Positions 55,655-64,000 of a stretch of DNA of 64,000 bases are shown here, piece by piece. The stretch is from positions 131,936,717 to 132,000,716 of the forward strand of contig OY757015.1 in assembly GCA_963580285.1 (NCBI GenBank), read 5' to 3'. Within the stretch, counting starts at the first letter, position 1, and every line of letters starts with the position of its first letter. This stretch comes from Lucinisca nassula. Taxonomy: Eukaryota; Mollusca; Bivalvia; Lucinida; Lucinidae. The position numbers were made by a program, and so were the translations under genes. The notes under the pieces were generated by a model. The model had not been told where the DNA came from. It ran no database searches and saw nothing but the letters and a program-made list of their open reading frames with translations.

Positions 55655-55757
55655 GGACGGAAAATTCTTTTAGCAAATAGTGCAGGCCCTAACCAGTCTG
55701 ATCTGGGTCTGCACTGTTTGCCAAGGTACCCATTTAGGGATTTCCCGCATACAATGG
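55655..55757 (+). mobile_element. P-family fragment
   Basis: TTTTAGCAAATAGTGCAGGCC to CCGCATACAATGGGTTA; the hairpin is reduced to ACCAGTCTGATCTGG. Confidence 0.6.
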
Positions 55758-55814
55758 GTTATGTACTTTGAGTTGACTTTGGGAGAATTACCTTTTATTT
55801 TTTTTTATATCTAG

Positions 55815-56535
55815 AGATTAATGTGGGTGGTTGGGTGGTGTGCCGTATCTTAATTGCGTCTCTGGGGCGTCTTACAGTTTGGCAAGGCCTACAGTCCCTG
55901 CAGCAGGTATGGGAAGATGGGAAATGTTGTTATTCACGTCCAATAGAAATAAGCCTTAACGTCATTTCATCTCAATGTCGGTGTAAAAGTCCCACTAAAT
56001 TGGAAGCAACCTCTCCAAAATGACCTAAATAGTGTTGACGGGGACGTTAACCCCAATTAAAACAAACACAATCCATTTTATTTTTATTTTTCTCACATCC
56101 ACCTCACTTTCTTCTCCCCTGCTATTTCTTCTGTCTCTTTTCACAACAACATGTAGATGGCTTTGTTTTGTTTGTTTGATTTGAGGTTTAACGCCCCCTT
56201 CAACACAGTATAGGTCATTTTGGAGACATCGCTTCAAATTTTGTGGGACTTTTACCCGACATTGAGATGAAATGACGTCTCTAGCCATGTCGCCCAATGA
56301 AACCATTAAGGTTTATAGGCATGGACGGTCCGACTCGCACCGCTTTGCCAGGACAGGCTTAGATACCAATAATCGTATGCGGTCGCTTTCAGCTCTGCGT
56401 GGAAGCATCACGAAGCACATCTATTTTTTCAAGCCCCGATGGGCGGAGGGCAACACATGAAGACAGCATCAGTTGCTCTGGGGGACGACACAAAATGACC
56501 CACACGGGTTAGCATGTCGTTAAACCTCGGCACAA
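55815..56535 (+). mobile_element. F-family repeat with two S insertions
   Basis: F blocks GGGTGGTTGGGTGGTGTGCC and GGTATGGGAAGATGGGAAAT at the left; CACAAAATGACCCACACGGG and GTCGTTAAACCTCGG at the right. Between lie a plus S fragment (about 55955-56062) and a minus S copy (56166-56451). Confidence 0.75.
56166..56451 (-). mobile_element. S-family element nested in an F repeat
   Basis: TTGTTTGTTTGATTTGAGG to CCCCGATGGGCGGAGG. Lies inside a decayed F copy. Confidence 0.83.
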
Positions 56536-56540
56536 CGTAT

Positions 56541-56772
56541 AGGATGCCACGAAAAACTACACCTGAAAATGTCGTCTGTTTATGTCGTCTGCTGATCTTC
56601 GTTTAAATTTCAAATGCAGTTTTACAAACAGGTAAACAGTGTGGACCCAGATCAGACTGCTCCTAGAGGAGCAGTCTGATCTTGGTCCATACTGTTTGCA
56701 AAAATGACTTTTAAAGTACAGCAGACGACAAAGCAGACAAAAATGATCAATTGTTGTGATTGACATCTCATG
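56541..56772. mobile_element. G-family hairpin element
   Basis: Same arms as the 21719 copy (GTCGTCTGTTTATGTCGTC; CAGCAGACGACAAAGCAG) and a hairpin with tip CTGCTCCTAGAGGAGCAG. Confidence 0.75.
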
Positions 56773-56943
56773 GGTTATTATGACTAATGTCACCGACAGA
56801 GGATTTAGTAAATGGTCATTAGCTGTAGATCCCAAATGAGGTGTCTCATTACGAGCAATCTTATCTTGAACTACACTGCTCGTATAGACATCTGAACTGG
56901 TCGAAAGGGTCAACTGACCGCCTCGACATGACCTTTGTGGTCC

Positions 56944-57212
56944 CGTCCATCGGGGCTTGGAGAAATAGAATGGGCTGCACGGTGCTTCCACGCAGAACTG
57001 AAACCGACTGCGCACATGAGTACTGGTATATATAAACCGCTTAGAAGCTTAAGCCCGCCCAGGCAAATGGGTCCGTGTCGGACCGTCCATGTTGTTTCAT
57101 TGGGCATCAGGGCTTGAGATGTCATTTCATCTCAATGTCGGGTAAACATCTCACGAAATTGGAAGCAACGTCTCCGAAATGACCTAAATCGTGTTGACGG
57201 GGACGTTAGTTT
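56944..57212 (+). mobile_element. S-family element
   Basis: CGTCCATCGGGGCTTGGAG to GTGTTGACGGGGACGTTAG; the CAAA tail is lost. Confidence 0.8.
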
Positions 57213-57749
57213 ATACTAATTTATTTTAGTTCGATTGCGATGAAAGCTTCAAGCTTATTGAATCGCTCTCGAACACTCATTCCGGATGTTTTCACGCACG
57301 CGAGAGAGAGGCAGTAGCTTTTACACCACTGCTACCCATTTACACCTGGGTGGAGTGGAGCAGTGTCATTACGTGTCTTGCCCGAGGATACACCTCGATA
57401 CCCGTGGCCGGTTCGAACATCTCGATCATAAGTCGAACGTTAAACCCCAAACCAAACAAACGAAATGACCTTCATGGGGCTGACGGCCGTTAAACCTTAA
57501 AACAAGCAGACAAACACGAGATCTGTTAGATCATTTACCACAAGCTGCAACAGGTGAAAAGACAAATACTTGAACGGATGTAAGCGTCAAGTGGATTAGT
57601 ATAACGATGGGCTTAACGCTTTAATCTTGTTTGCGGATATTAATAACAATGCATCTTCATAATTTTTATCATCACAATCTGAATACTTAACGGGGCAGGT
57701 GATAATGCTTCATATTCTAAACAATGACTTCCTTTATCCATTTGAAACG

Positions 57750-57920
57750 GGACTCGACGCTCGCCCCTACTCTAAATCGCGACATTGGCAAACAGTGCAG
57801 GCCTAGAACAGACACCGCAGCACGCGATGCCCTTGACTGTTAAAACAAAGTTCGGCCATTTTCTAAATATTTTCAAAAAGATCGTACATTTCGAAATATG
57901 ACGAGAAAGATTCTATTTAG
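57750..57920 (-). mobile_element. P-family fragment, decayed
   Basis: GGCAAACAGTGCAGGCC, AACAGACACCGCAGCACGCG and GGCCATTTTCTAAATATTTTC match the family; the right end is lost. Confidence 0.5.
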
Positions 57921-57933
57921 CATCACAAAATAA

Positions 57934-58211
57934 CATTACTAAAACACGCCTATACAAATACATTGTAAATTTTCCACCAAAAACTTAAAATTTTCGGATG
58001 AAAAATAGTGGTATTTTTCTTAATTCTGCTTAAAATAGAGATTGTGGATACTCGTTAGAACCGCCTCTCCGAGGCGGTTCTAACGAGTATCCACAATCTA
58101 TGTTTTTGAGCAGAAATAAGAAAAATAATGTATACCCATGCAGACCCCGGTTTTACTATATAAAAATTGGGTTTAAGGGTGTCAAATTTATATCGGCATG
58201 TTTTCGTGATG
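57934..58211 (+). mobile_element. A-family MITE
   Basis: Ends CATTACTAAAACACGCCTAT and ATCGGCATGTTTTCGTGATG; intact palindrome centred on GCCTCTCCGAGGC (about 58070). Confidence 0.88.
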
Positions 58212-58454
58212 GCCAATGGAAAGAATACTCTACATGTATATAGAAGCCTAATTGTCCATGCTGACAAAATTTGTGTTTTCAAAGCTTATTTCTGCCCCCA
58301 AAGTACCGAGTATCAGCCACAAATCGAACACCCACAATGCTCGTAATTGTTAACAAGAAAACATCGACTTTTCCAAATTCTTTGTGGAGGGTGTGTGCGT
58401 GGTTGGTGGTAAACCAGCAATGATATTTTCAGCCACCCCCACCACCTGGGTTGA

Positions 58455-58458
<4 letters not shown>

Positions 58459-58489
<31 letters not shown>

Positions 58490-58628
58490 ACGCCCCACCA
58501 ACAAATAATGTAACATGGAGATGGGACCTTAGATTAAAGACACATCCGAAAGTCTGTAGAAGCCCGAAATCGAACCCGGCCCTTGATTTATGGGGCGAGT
58601 AGCTTAACCACTGCACTCACCAGCACCC
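58459..58628 (-). mobile_element. tRNA-derived SINE, same family
   Basis: Matches the 46455 copy (TTTTACGCCCCACCAACAAA, ACATCCGAAAGTCTGTAGAA, GAAATCGAACCCGG). The tail is a (GT)n run at 58459-58488. Confidence 0.8.
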
Positions 58629-58774
58629 CTTCTGATGAGGCCTCGCCACTTTGCTCAGTCCTGTGCAACTTATTCGCTGAAGTCCTTGAGGGAGGTTCGA
58701 GGGGGTCCCTGGCCACCATTCCTCTAGTATAGGCGTTGTCGCATCGTGCGCCGGATCAAATATTATTCACTAAT

Positions 58775-59035
58775 CATCACGAAAACACACCTATAAAATT
58801 ATGACCCCTCTGAACCTCACTAAAACTGGGGTTTACAGGGAGGGGTATTCCTTATTTTTCTTGTTTCTGCTCTAAAATATAGATTATGGGTATTCGATAG
58901 GAGGCGGTTCTAACGAGTACCCACAGTCTATATTTTGAGCAGAAATAAGAAAAATATCACGATTTTTCGTTTGAAAATTTTCATTTTTCACGGCGGTTAA
59001 GTTTACAATGAATTTGTTAAGGCGTGTTTCGTAAT
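58775..59035 (-). mobile_element. A-family MITE, reverse orientation
   Basis: Begins CATCACGAAAACACACCTAT, ends TAAGGCGTGTTTCGTAAT; the left stem of the core is shortened (TATTCGATAGGAGGCGGTTC). Confidence 0.83.
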
Positions 59036-59057
59036 CAGATGTCCGTTTTACCAGTTT

Positions 59058-59137
59058 ATGTGTGTGTGTGTGTGGGGGGGGGGGGGGGCTGGGGGAGGGG
59101 TTATCCAGCGCGTCCAGTGGGGGGGGGGGGGGGAGAG
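59058..59137. repeat. GT and poly-G tracts
   Basis: TGTGTG then G17 and a second G15 run. G-quadruplex-prone and prone to length error. Confidence 0.9.
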
Positions 59138-59451
59138 AAGTGGGCGCACAGGTATCTATTTCTTTTACCCCTTTGACTGAAGATATTGACGGATTAATTT
59201 AATTTATCAGCGGAATCACATGTCTGTTTGAAAGGGATTGTTCAGGTAAATCAACAAATCCCCTATCACACGTAAAAACGGGATCGATTCCTAGACAAAC
59301 ACTTTAACGGATATTCTTGTGAGGGATCACTTTAAAAGTTGATCTTCCGAAAACAAAGCTGTTTGCCTTGGTTGGTGAGATCTGTTTTTTTTTTTTTTTT
59401 GTTCCTGTCGTTTCCAGACAGAATATGAGAAAAATTGTTCCGATTGTTTTA

Positions 59452-59985
59452 TCTCATTTTGTACCAGATGGAATCTTCCTCCTTATATATAGCAAGAGTT
59501 CATTTCAAAATTCTGGCCCCCGCCCATAGGGGCTTGAAGAAATATATGGGCTGCATGATGCTTCCACGCAGAGCTGAATCCGGCATGCACACAAGTACTG
59601 GTAAACCGCTTAGAGGATCTAAGTCTGTCCAGGAACCGCGGTGCGAGGCGGACCGTCCATGCTAATAAACCCTATTGGTTTCATTGGGCGACAGGGATTG
59701 AGATGTCCTTTCATCTCAATGTCGGATAAAAGTCCCACAAAATTGGAAGCAACGTCTCCAAAATGACCTTTACAGTGTTGACGGGGATGTTAAACCACAA
59801 ATCAACCAACCAACCATGAAAATTTAGGGGTGTCAGGTTGTGTTTACTTCAACATTTATTTGGAAAATGACTGAACTTTTAGCAAACAGTGGAGACCCTG
59901 ATCAGACGCCGCGTTCTGCGGCGTCTGATCTGGGCCTGCACTGTTTGCCAGGTTACCCGTCTTGGAGTTTCCGGTACTAAATGGG
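59452..59985 (+). mobile_element. P-family MITE split by an S element
   Basis: Left part TTTTGTACCAGATGGAATC to 59513; S copy to about 59818; right part AATTTAGGGGTGTCAGG to GGTACTAAATGGG with TTAA at 59986. Confidence 0.88.
59514..59818 (+). mobile_element. S-family element nested in a P MITE
   Basis: CTGGCCCCCGCCCATAGGGG to ATCAACCAACCAACC; AAAATT is repeated on both sides. Confidence 0.87.
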
Positions 59986-60061
59986 TTAAAAAAAGAACCC
60001 CCCTATGTGTGTCGTAGTCAGAAAACAATCAACCTAGCCCCAAAACGGGACACTGGCCAAG

Positions 60062-60288
60062 CCCCGATGTTACAAAACTTTTTTCATGCTCAACTTAAGT
60101 GAGCATAATTTTGTCATGCTCATAAAATTTAAAATACTAATATGAACGGCAATTAACCTATTCAGAGCAGTAGAGAATGTTGTTTGTCTTGTTCATAAAA
60201 TTAAAAGTGCCACCATTCTAAAATTTATGAGCAGGACAAATTTCGTGCTCAAGTGAGCTGAGCATGAAAAAGTTTTATAACCTCGGGG
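60062..60288. mobile_element. Foldback/MITE with CCCCGA ends
   Basis: CCCCGATGTTACAAAACTTT at the left and the inverse AGTTTTATAACCTCGGGG at the right; inner TCATGCTCA arms and ATTTATGAGCA/TGCTCATAAAAT repeats. Confidence 0.78.
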
Positions 60289-60452
60289 CCCGTCTGATTA
60301 GGGCCTTCATTATATATTTGCAGAAAGTTCATCCACTATTAAGTTCGAAATGAACACCTTCTATATATAAGGTAGGAGGGTGCGGTGGCGATTCCATGCA
60401 TTCAGTACAAAATGGGCGAACCCTTTCTTACATGTAGACCCATAAATAGCAC

Positions 60453-60712
60453 CAGGAAAACACGACTATATAATAATGACCCCCTGAACCCCCACTTGTA
60501 TACAGTGAGACCGGGGTTTACAAGGGTTTACAATATTTTTCTTATTTCTGCTCTAAAACATAGATTGTGGGTACTCCGTAGAACCGCCGGTTCTAACGGG
60601 TTCCCCAATCTATGTTTTGAGTAGAAATATGAAAAATAGCAATTTTTTATCTAAAATTTTACATTTTTTGTTGGTATAGTTTTCAATATATTTGAATAGG
60701 CGTGTTTTCGTA
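60453..60712 (-). mobile_element. A-family MITE, reverse orientation
   Basis: Left end CAGGAAAACACGACTATA, right end AATAGGCGTGTTTTCGTAG. The core is shortened to TAGAACCGCCGGTTCTA. Confidence 0.8.
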
Positions 60713-60773
60713 GCAGAGACATTTGCAGACAGTGAAGACCCGGACGAGACGCCGAAATATGCGGCGTCTGATT

Positions 60774-61071
60774 TTGTTTGTTTGATTTCAGGTTTAACGT
60801 TCCCGTCAACACTGTAAAGGTCATTTTGGAGACGTTGCTTCCAATTTTGTGGGACTTATACCCGACATTGAGATGAAAAGACATCTCAAGCCCTGCCGCC
60901 CAATAAAACCAATAGGGTTTATAAGCATGGACGGTCCGACACGCACCGCTTTCCCTGGGCAGGCTTAGTTCCTCTAAGCGGTTTACCATTAATCGTGTGC
61001 GGTCGGTTTCAGCTCTGGGTGGTAGCATCATGCATCCCATCTATTTCTTCAGGCCCCGATGGGCGGGAGCC
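60774..61071 (-). mobile_element. S-family element in a GCGTCTGA hairpin remnant
   Basis: TTTTGTTTGTTTGATTTCAGG to GATGGGCGGGAGCCG. GCGTCTGA occurs on both sides; the surrounding GACGAGACGCCGAAATATGC is a P-type hairpin. Confidence 0.83.
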
Positions 61072-61153
61072 GTTTGTTGCGTCTGAGCAGGGTCTTTAAT
61101 GTTTGCTAATAGGATTTTCCAAAGACAGAAAAATAGACCCTGAAGCCCCTTAA

Positions 61154-61374
61154 CCCATTGAGTACCAGAAACCCCAAAACGGGTAACTGGCAAACAGTGC
61201 GGGCCCAGAACAGACGCCGCAAAATGCGGCGTCTGATCAGGACCTACTCTGTTTGCAAAAACGTTCAGTCACTTTCCTAATAAATTTTGAAGAAAACACA
61301 GCCTGACACCCCTAAATTTTGAAATGGACTCCTGCTATACATAAGGAGGAAGATTCCATTTGGTACCAAAAGGG
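61154..61374 (-). mobile_element. P-family MITE, full length
   Basis: 221 bp, TTAA 61150-61153 and 61375-61378. Ends CCCATTGAGTACCAGAAACC and TTTGGTACCAAAAGGG. Confidence 0.9.
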
Positions 61375-61379
61375 TTAAA

Positions 61380-61766
61380 TGGCAAATGGGCTTGTCGAAC
61401 AAATAACAATGTTGGATTCCACCCGAATACAATGGATTCAGAGAGGACCATAGTGTGCGTGTCGTGGGCTGAAATCAATTAAACGTCGCCGTGCTAATGG
61501 TGAAAATAAGGGGCTAGTGGACACTTGTTGGCACCTTAATTGCCACCCTCCTACTGTTGCTGGACGGTGCACGCGAACTGGCTAATTTCTTGTCAAGTGC
61601 TTCTAAAGTTAAAATATTGCTATAATCATTCTGCGTTACATATGCGTTCGCACCCAAAGATGGTCTTTTAAGATAAGGACACAACTGTACAAAAAAGTGG
61701 CATAATTGGTCCATAATAAGAAGGGCCCATGTCTGGGTCAAGGTATTTAAGCTGTATGCTAACTGT
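61380..61766. other. Unassigned
   Basis: No repeat or gene seen between two P-family MITEs. Confidence 0.45.
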
Positions 61767-61770
61767 TTAA

Positions 61771-62295
61771 CCCATTTAGTACCGGAAACCCCAAAACGAG
61801 CACCCTGGCAAACAGTGCAGACCCAGATCAGACGCCGCAGAACGCGGCCTCTGAAAGCCCCCACCCATAGGGGCTTGAAGAAATACATGGGCTGCATGAT
61901 GTTTCCACGCAGAGCTGAATCCGGTCCGCACACTAATACTGGTAAACCGCTTAGAGGATCTAAGCCTGTCCAGGAACCGAGGTGCGAGGCAGACCGTCCA
62001 TGCTAATAAACCCTATTGGTTTCATTAGGCGACAGGGCTTGAGATGTCATTTCATCTCAATGTCGGGTAAAAGTCCCACAAAATTGGAAGCAACGTCTCC
62101 AAAATGACCTTTACAGTGTTGACGGGGACGTTAAACCTCAAAACAAACGCGGCCTCTGATCAGGTCCTCCACTGTTTGCTAAAAGTTTAGCCATTTTCCA
62201 AATAAAGTTTGATGTAAATACAACCTGACACCCCTAAATTTTGAAATGGACTATTGCTTTATATAAGGAGGAATATTCCATTTGGTATAAAAGGG
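61771..62295 (-). mobile_element. P-family MITE split by an S element
   Basis: TTAA 61767-61770 and 62296-62299. An S copy entered the hairpin core, duplicating AACGCGGCCTCTGA (61841-61854 and 62146-62159). Confidence 0.93.
61855..62145 (+). mobile_element. S-family element nested in a P MITE
   Basis: AAGCCCCCACCCATAGGGG to CGTTAAACCTCAAAACA, with the 14-bp duplication AACGCGGCCTCTGA. Confidence 0.93.
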
Positions 62296-62337
62296 TTAAT
62301 GCAGTGACGCCTCAAAGGTTCGAACACCGATGGCTCG

Positions 62338-63120
62338 TGTTTGTTTGAATGGAGGTTTAACGTACCCGTCAACACTATATAGGTCATTTTGGAGACGTTG
62401 CTTCCAATTGCGTGGGACTTTTACCAGACACTGAGATGAAGTGATATCTCATGCTCTCCCGCGAAATGAAACCAATAAGGAGTATACATGTATATGCATT
62501 GAACAGTCTGGGCAGGCTTATTCCTTCTAAGCGGTTTACTAGTACTCAAGTGCGGTCAGTTTCAGCTCTGCGCGGAAGCATCATGCAGCCCAATCTATTT
62601 CTTCAAGCCCCGATGGGCGGTGGCCGACCTATGGCTTGTTTTGTTTTGTTTGTCTTTAGGTTTTACGTCCCCGTCAACAAGGTTTAGGTCACTTAGTAGA
62701 CGTTGCGGCCAACATCGAGATGAAGTAACATCTTAAGTCCTATCACCCAATGACGCCGCTAGGTTTTCTGGCTTGGGCTTCCCTCGGGTTTGAAATGCCC
62801 AAATCGAATCCATAGTCCGGCCCCGCCCATCGGGGCTTGCAGAAATATATGGGCTGCGTGATGCTTCCACGCAGAGCTGAAACCGACCCTCACACGAGTA
62901 CTGGTAACCCGCTTAGAGGATCTAAGCCTGCCCAGGCAAAGCGGTGCGAGTCGGCCCGTCCATGCTTATAAACCCTATTGGTTTCATTGGGCGGCAGGGC
63001 TTAAGGGGTCATTTTATCTCAATGCCGGGTCAAAGTCCCACATAATTGGAAGCAACGTCTCTAAAATGACCTATACAGTGCTGACGGGGACATTAAACCT
63101 CCAATCAAACAAACAAAACA
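62338..63120. mobile_element. Three S-family copies in a row
   Basis: Minus copy 62338-62625, decayed minus fragment 62638-62815, plus copy 62820-63120 with tail CAAACAAACAAAACAAAAG. Confidence 0.82.
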
Positions 63121-63162
63121 AAAGAATACATAGTCATGAAAGATTCTTGTAATTTAATACTC

Positions 63163-63234
63163 CAAGAAACAAATGTTATAGACATTTGTTAGAATCGCCT
63201 CATCGAGGCGATTCTAATAATTGTTTCTTGGAGT
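63163..63234. repeat. Orphan hairpin with A/B-like core
   Basis: ACTCCAAGAAACAAATGTTA at the left and the inverse TAATTGTTTCTTGGAGT at the right, around TTAGAATCGCCTCATCGAGG and inverse. Same tip as 30730-30812 with unrelated outer stem. Confidence 0.78.
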
Positions 63235-63517
63235 AATGATGTGGGAAAGACCTTTTATAACCTATCATAATCCTATATATAACTGGGATTCTTTATAACG
63301 GCAAATTCATTATAACGGCACAATAATAGGGAATAGATACTGCCGTTTTAACGCGGGTCCTCTGTATAACCTTTATAATGCCTTCTGATTTAGTGCTTTA
63401 ATTAACCTCATTGGCTCGAACTGACCAAATCCCGAACATTTTGATGGTCCCAGTTCACTGAAGTTTGACGACAAGCATGTAAGACATAGTTTTAATATTG
63501 AGAGTTTCAGCCAAACG

Positions 63518-63671
63518 AAGAGAGAGAGGGAGAGAAAGCGTGAGAGGAAGACGGAGGGAGGGTGGGAGAGAGGGCACGAGCGCGCGCGAGAGAGAGAGAG
63601 GGGGGGAGAGAGTGTGTGCGTGCGTGAGTACGTGCGCGCGCGCGCGCGTGTGTGTGTGTGTTTGAGAGAGA

Positions 63672-63746
<75 letters not shown>
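63518..63746. repeat. Purine-rich (GA)n with GCGC/GT segment
   Basis: Imperfect GA at the left, a GCGCGCG and TGTGTG block near 63634-63661, then about 40 pure GA units. Confidence 0.95.
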
Positions 63747-63748
<2 letters not shown>

Positions 63749-63884
63749 TGGTTTAATGACAAGACGGTACATTGTGTGTGTGTGTACGGTGACTCTGGAG
63801 CCCGAGGCCCCGGCCTATATATGCAACCTGTAAATTATTATTATATTTTTATTTTTCGGGAGTTTGGTCTGGCGTGCCAATGAA

Positions 63885-64000
63885 AGAAAAACTGGCAAGT
63901 AGCGAAGATTCAGATCAGACGCCACAGAACGCGGCGCTTGATCAAAGTCTTAACTGTTCACTCAGGGTACTCGTGTAAGAGTAAGAGCGCCGTCTCTTAA
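63885..64000 (-). mobile_element. P-type hairpin fragment at window edge
   Basis: GATCAGACGCCACAGAACGC with GGCGCTTGATC inverse, then TTAACTGTTCA and GGGTACTCG. Cut by the window end. Confidence 0.45.

Noticed and set aside
63373..63883. Ser-Leu and Arg-Glu repeat proteins on both strands
   Set aside because: Pure translation of the (GA)n microsatellite.

Overview
The window looks like genomic DNA of an invertebrate animal, most likely a lophotrochozoan and probably a bivalve mollusc. The reasons are AT-rich DNA, spliceosomal GT-AG introns up to about 21.7 kb, no prokaryote-style operons, and very dense short interspersed and hairpin repeats. Species cannot be fixed from the sequence alone.

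One real host gene is recognisable. It is an OVO/OVO-like (shavenbaby) C2H2 zinc-finger transcription factor on the minus strand, from the ATG at 41038 down to the stop at 7260. Five coding exons (41038-40891, 19222-16620, 15555-15453, 13190-13014, 8296-7260) join with matching phases (1,0,1,1) at GT-AG sites and give a predicted 1355-residue protein. It has an N-terminal SNAG-type repressor peptide (MPRNFLVKR), a very long disordered Ser/Pro-rich region from one 2.6-kb exon, the four-finger OVO DNA-binding domain split over two exons, and a C-terminal tail with S-P-basic repeats. Its stop codon lies inside a 24-bp minisatellite.

The rest is mostly a nest of mobile-element relics. The families I could define by comparing copies within the window are: P, about 220 bp, TTAA-flanked, piggyBac-type MITE with a GATCAGACGCCGC hairpin; T, about 232 bp, TTAA-flanked, ends GGGGAATGGGAACACC; A, about 280 bp, ends CATCACGAAAACACGCC; B, about 280 bp, ends CATTACGATAACAC and CGGACTTGTTCACGTGATG, with the same central hairpin as A (GTTAGAACCGCCTC and its inverse); C and D, about 236 bp with GC-rich hairpin cores; S, about 290 bp SINE-like, target duplications of 10-14 bp, (CAAA)n tail; F, a longer SINE/LINE-tail-like repeat; several tRNA-headed SINEs; W, small GTCGG-type palindromes; and a truncated LINE reverse transcriptase at 28.9-29.5 kb.

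By region: 1-7 kb repeats; 7.2-19.3 kb OVO exons 5 to 2 with MITE-filled introns; 19.3-40.9 kb the first intron (S, P, A, B, SINEs, LINE); 40.4-41.8 kb first exon and presumed promoter, comparatively repeat-poor; 42-64 kb upstream DNA with heavily nested repeats. No second protein-coding host gene, rRNA, CRISPR array or functional tRNA gene could be supported. The most notable patterns are the hairpin cores shared between elements with unrelated ends, and the reciprocal nesting of families, which shows they were mobile in overlapping periods.
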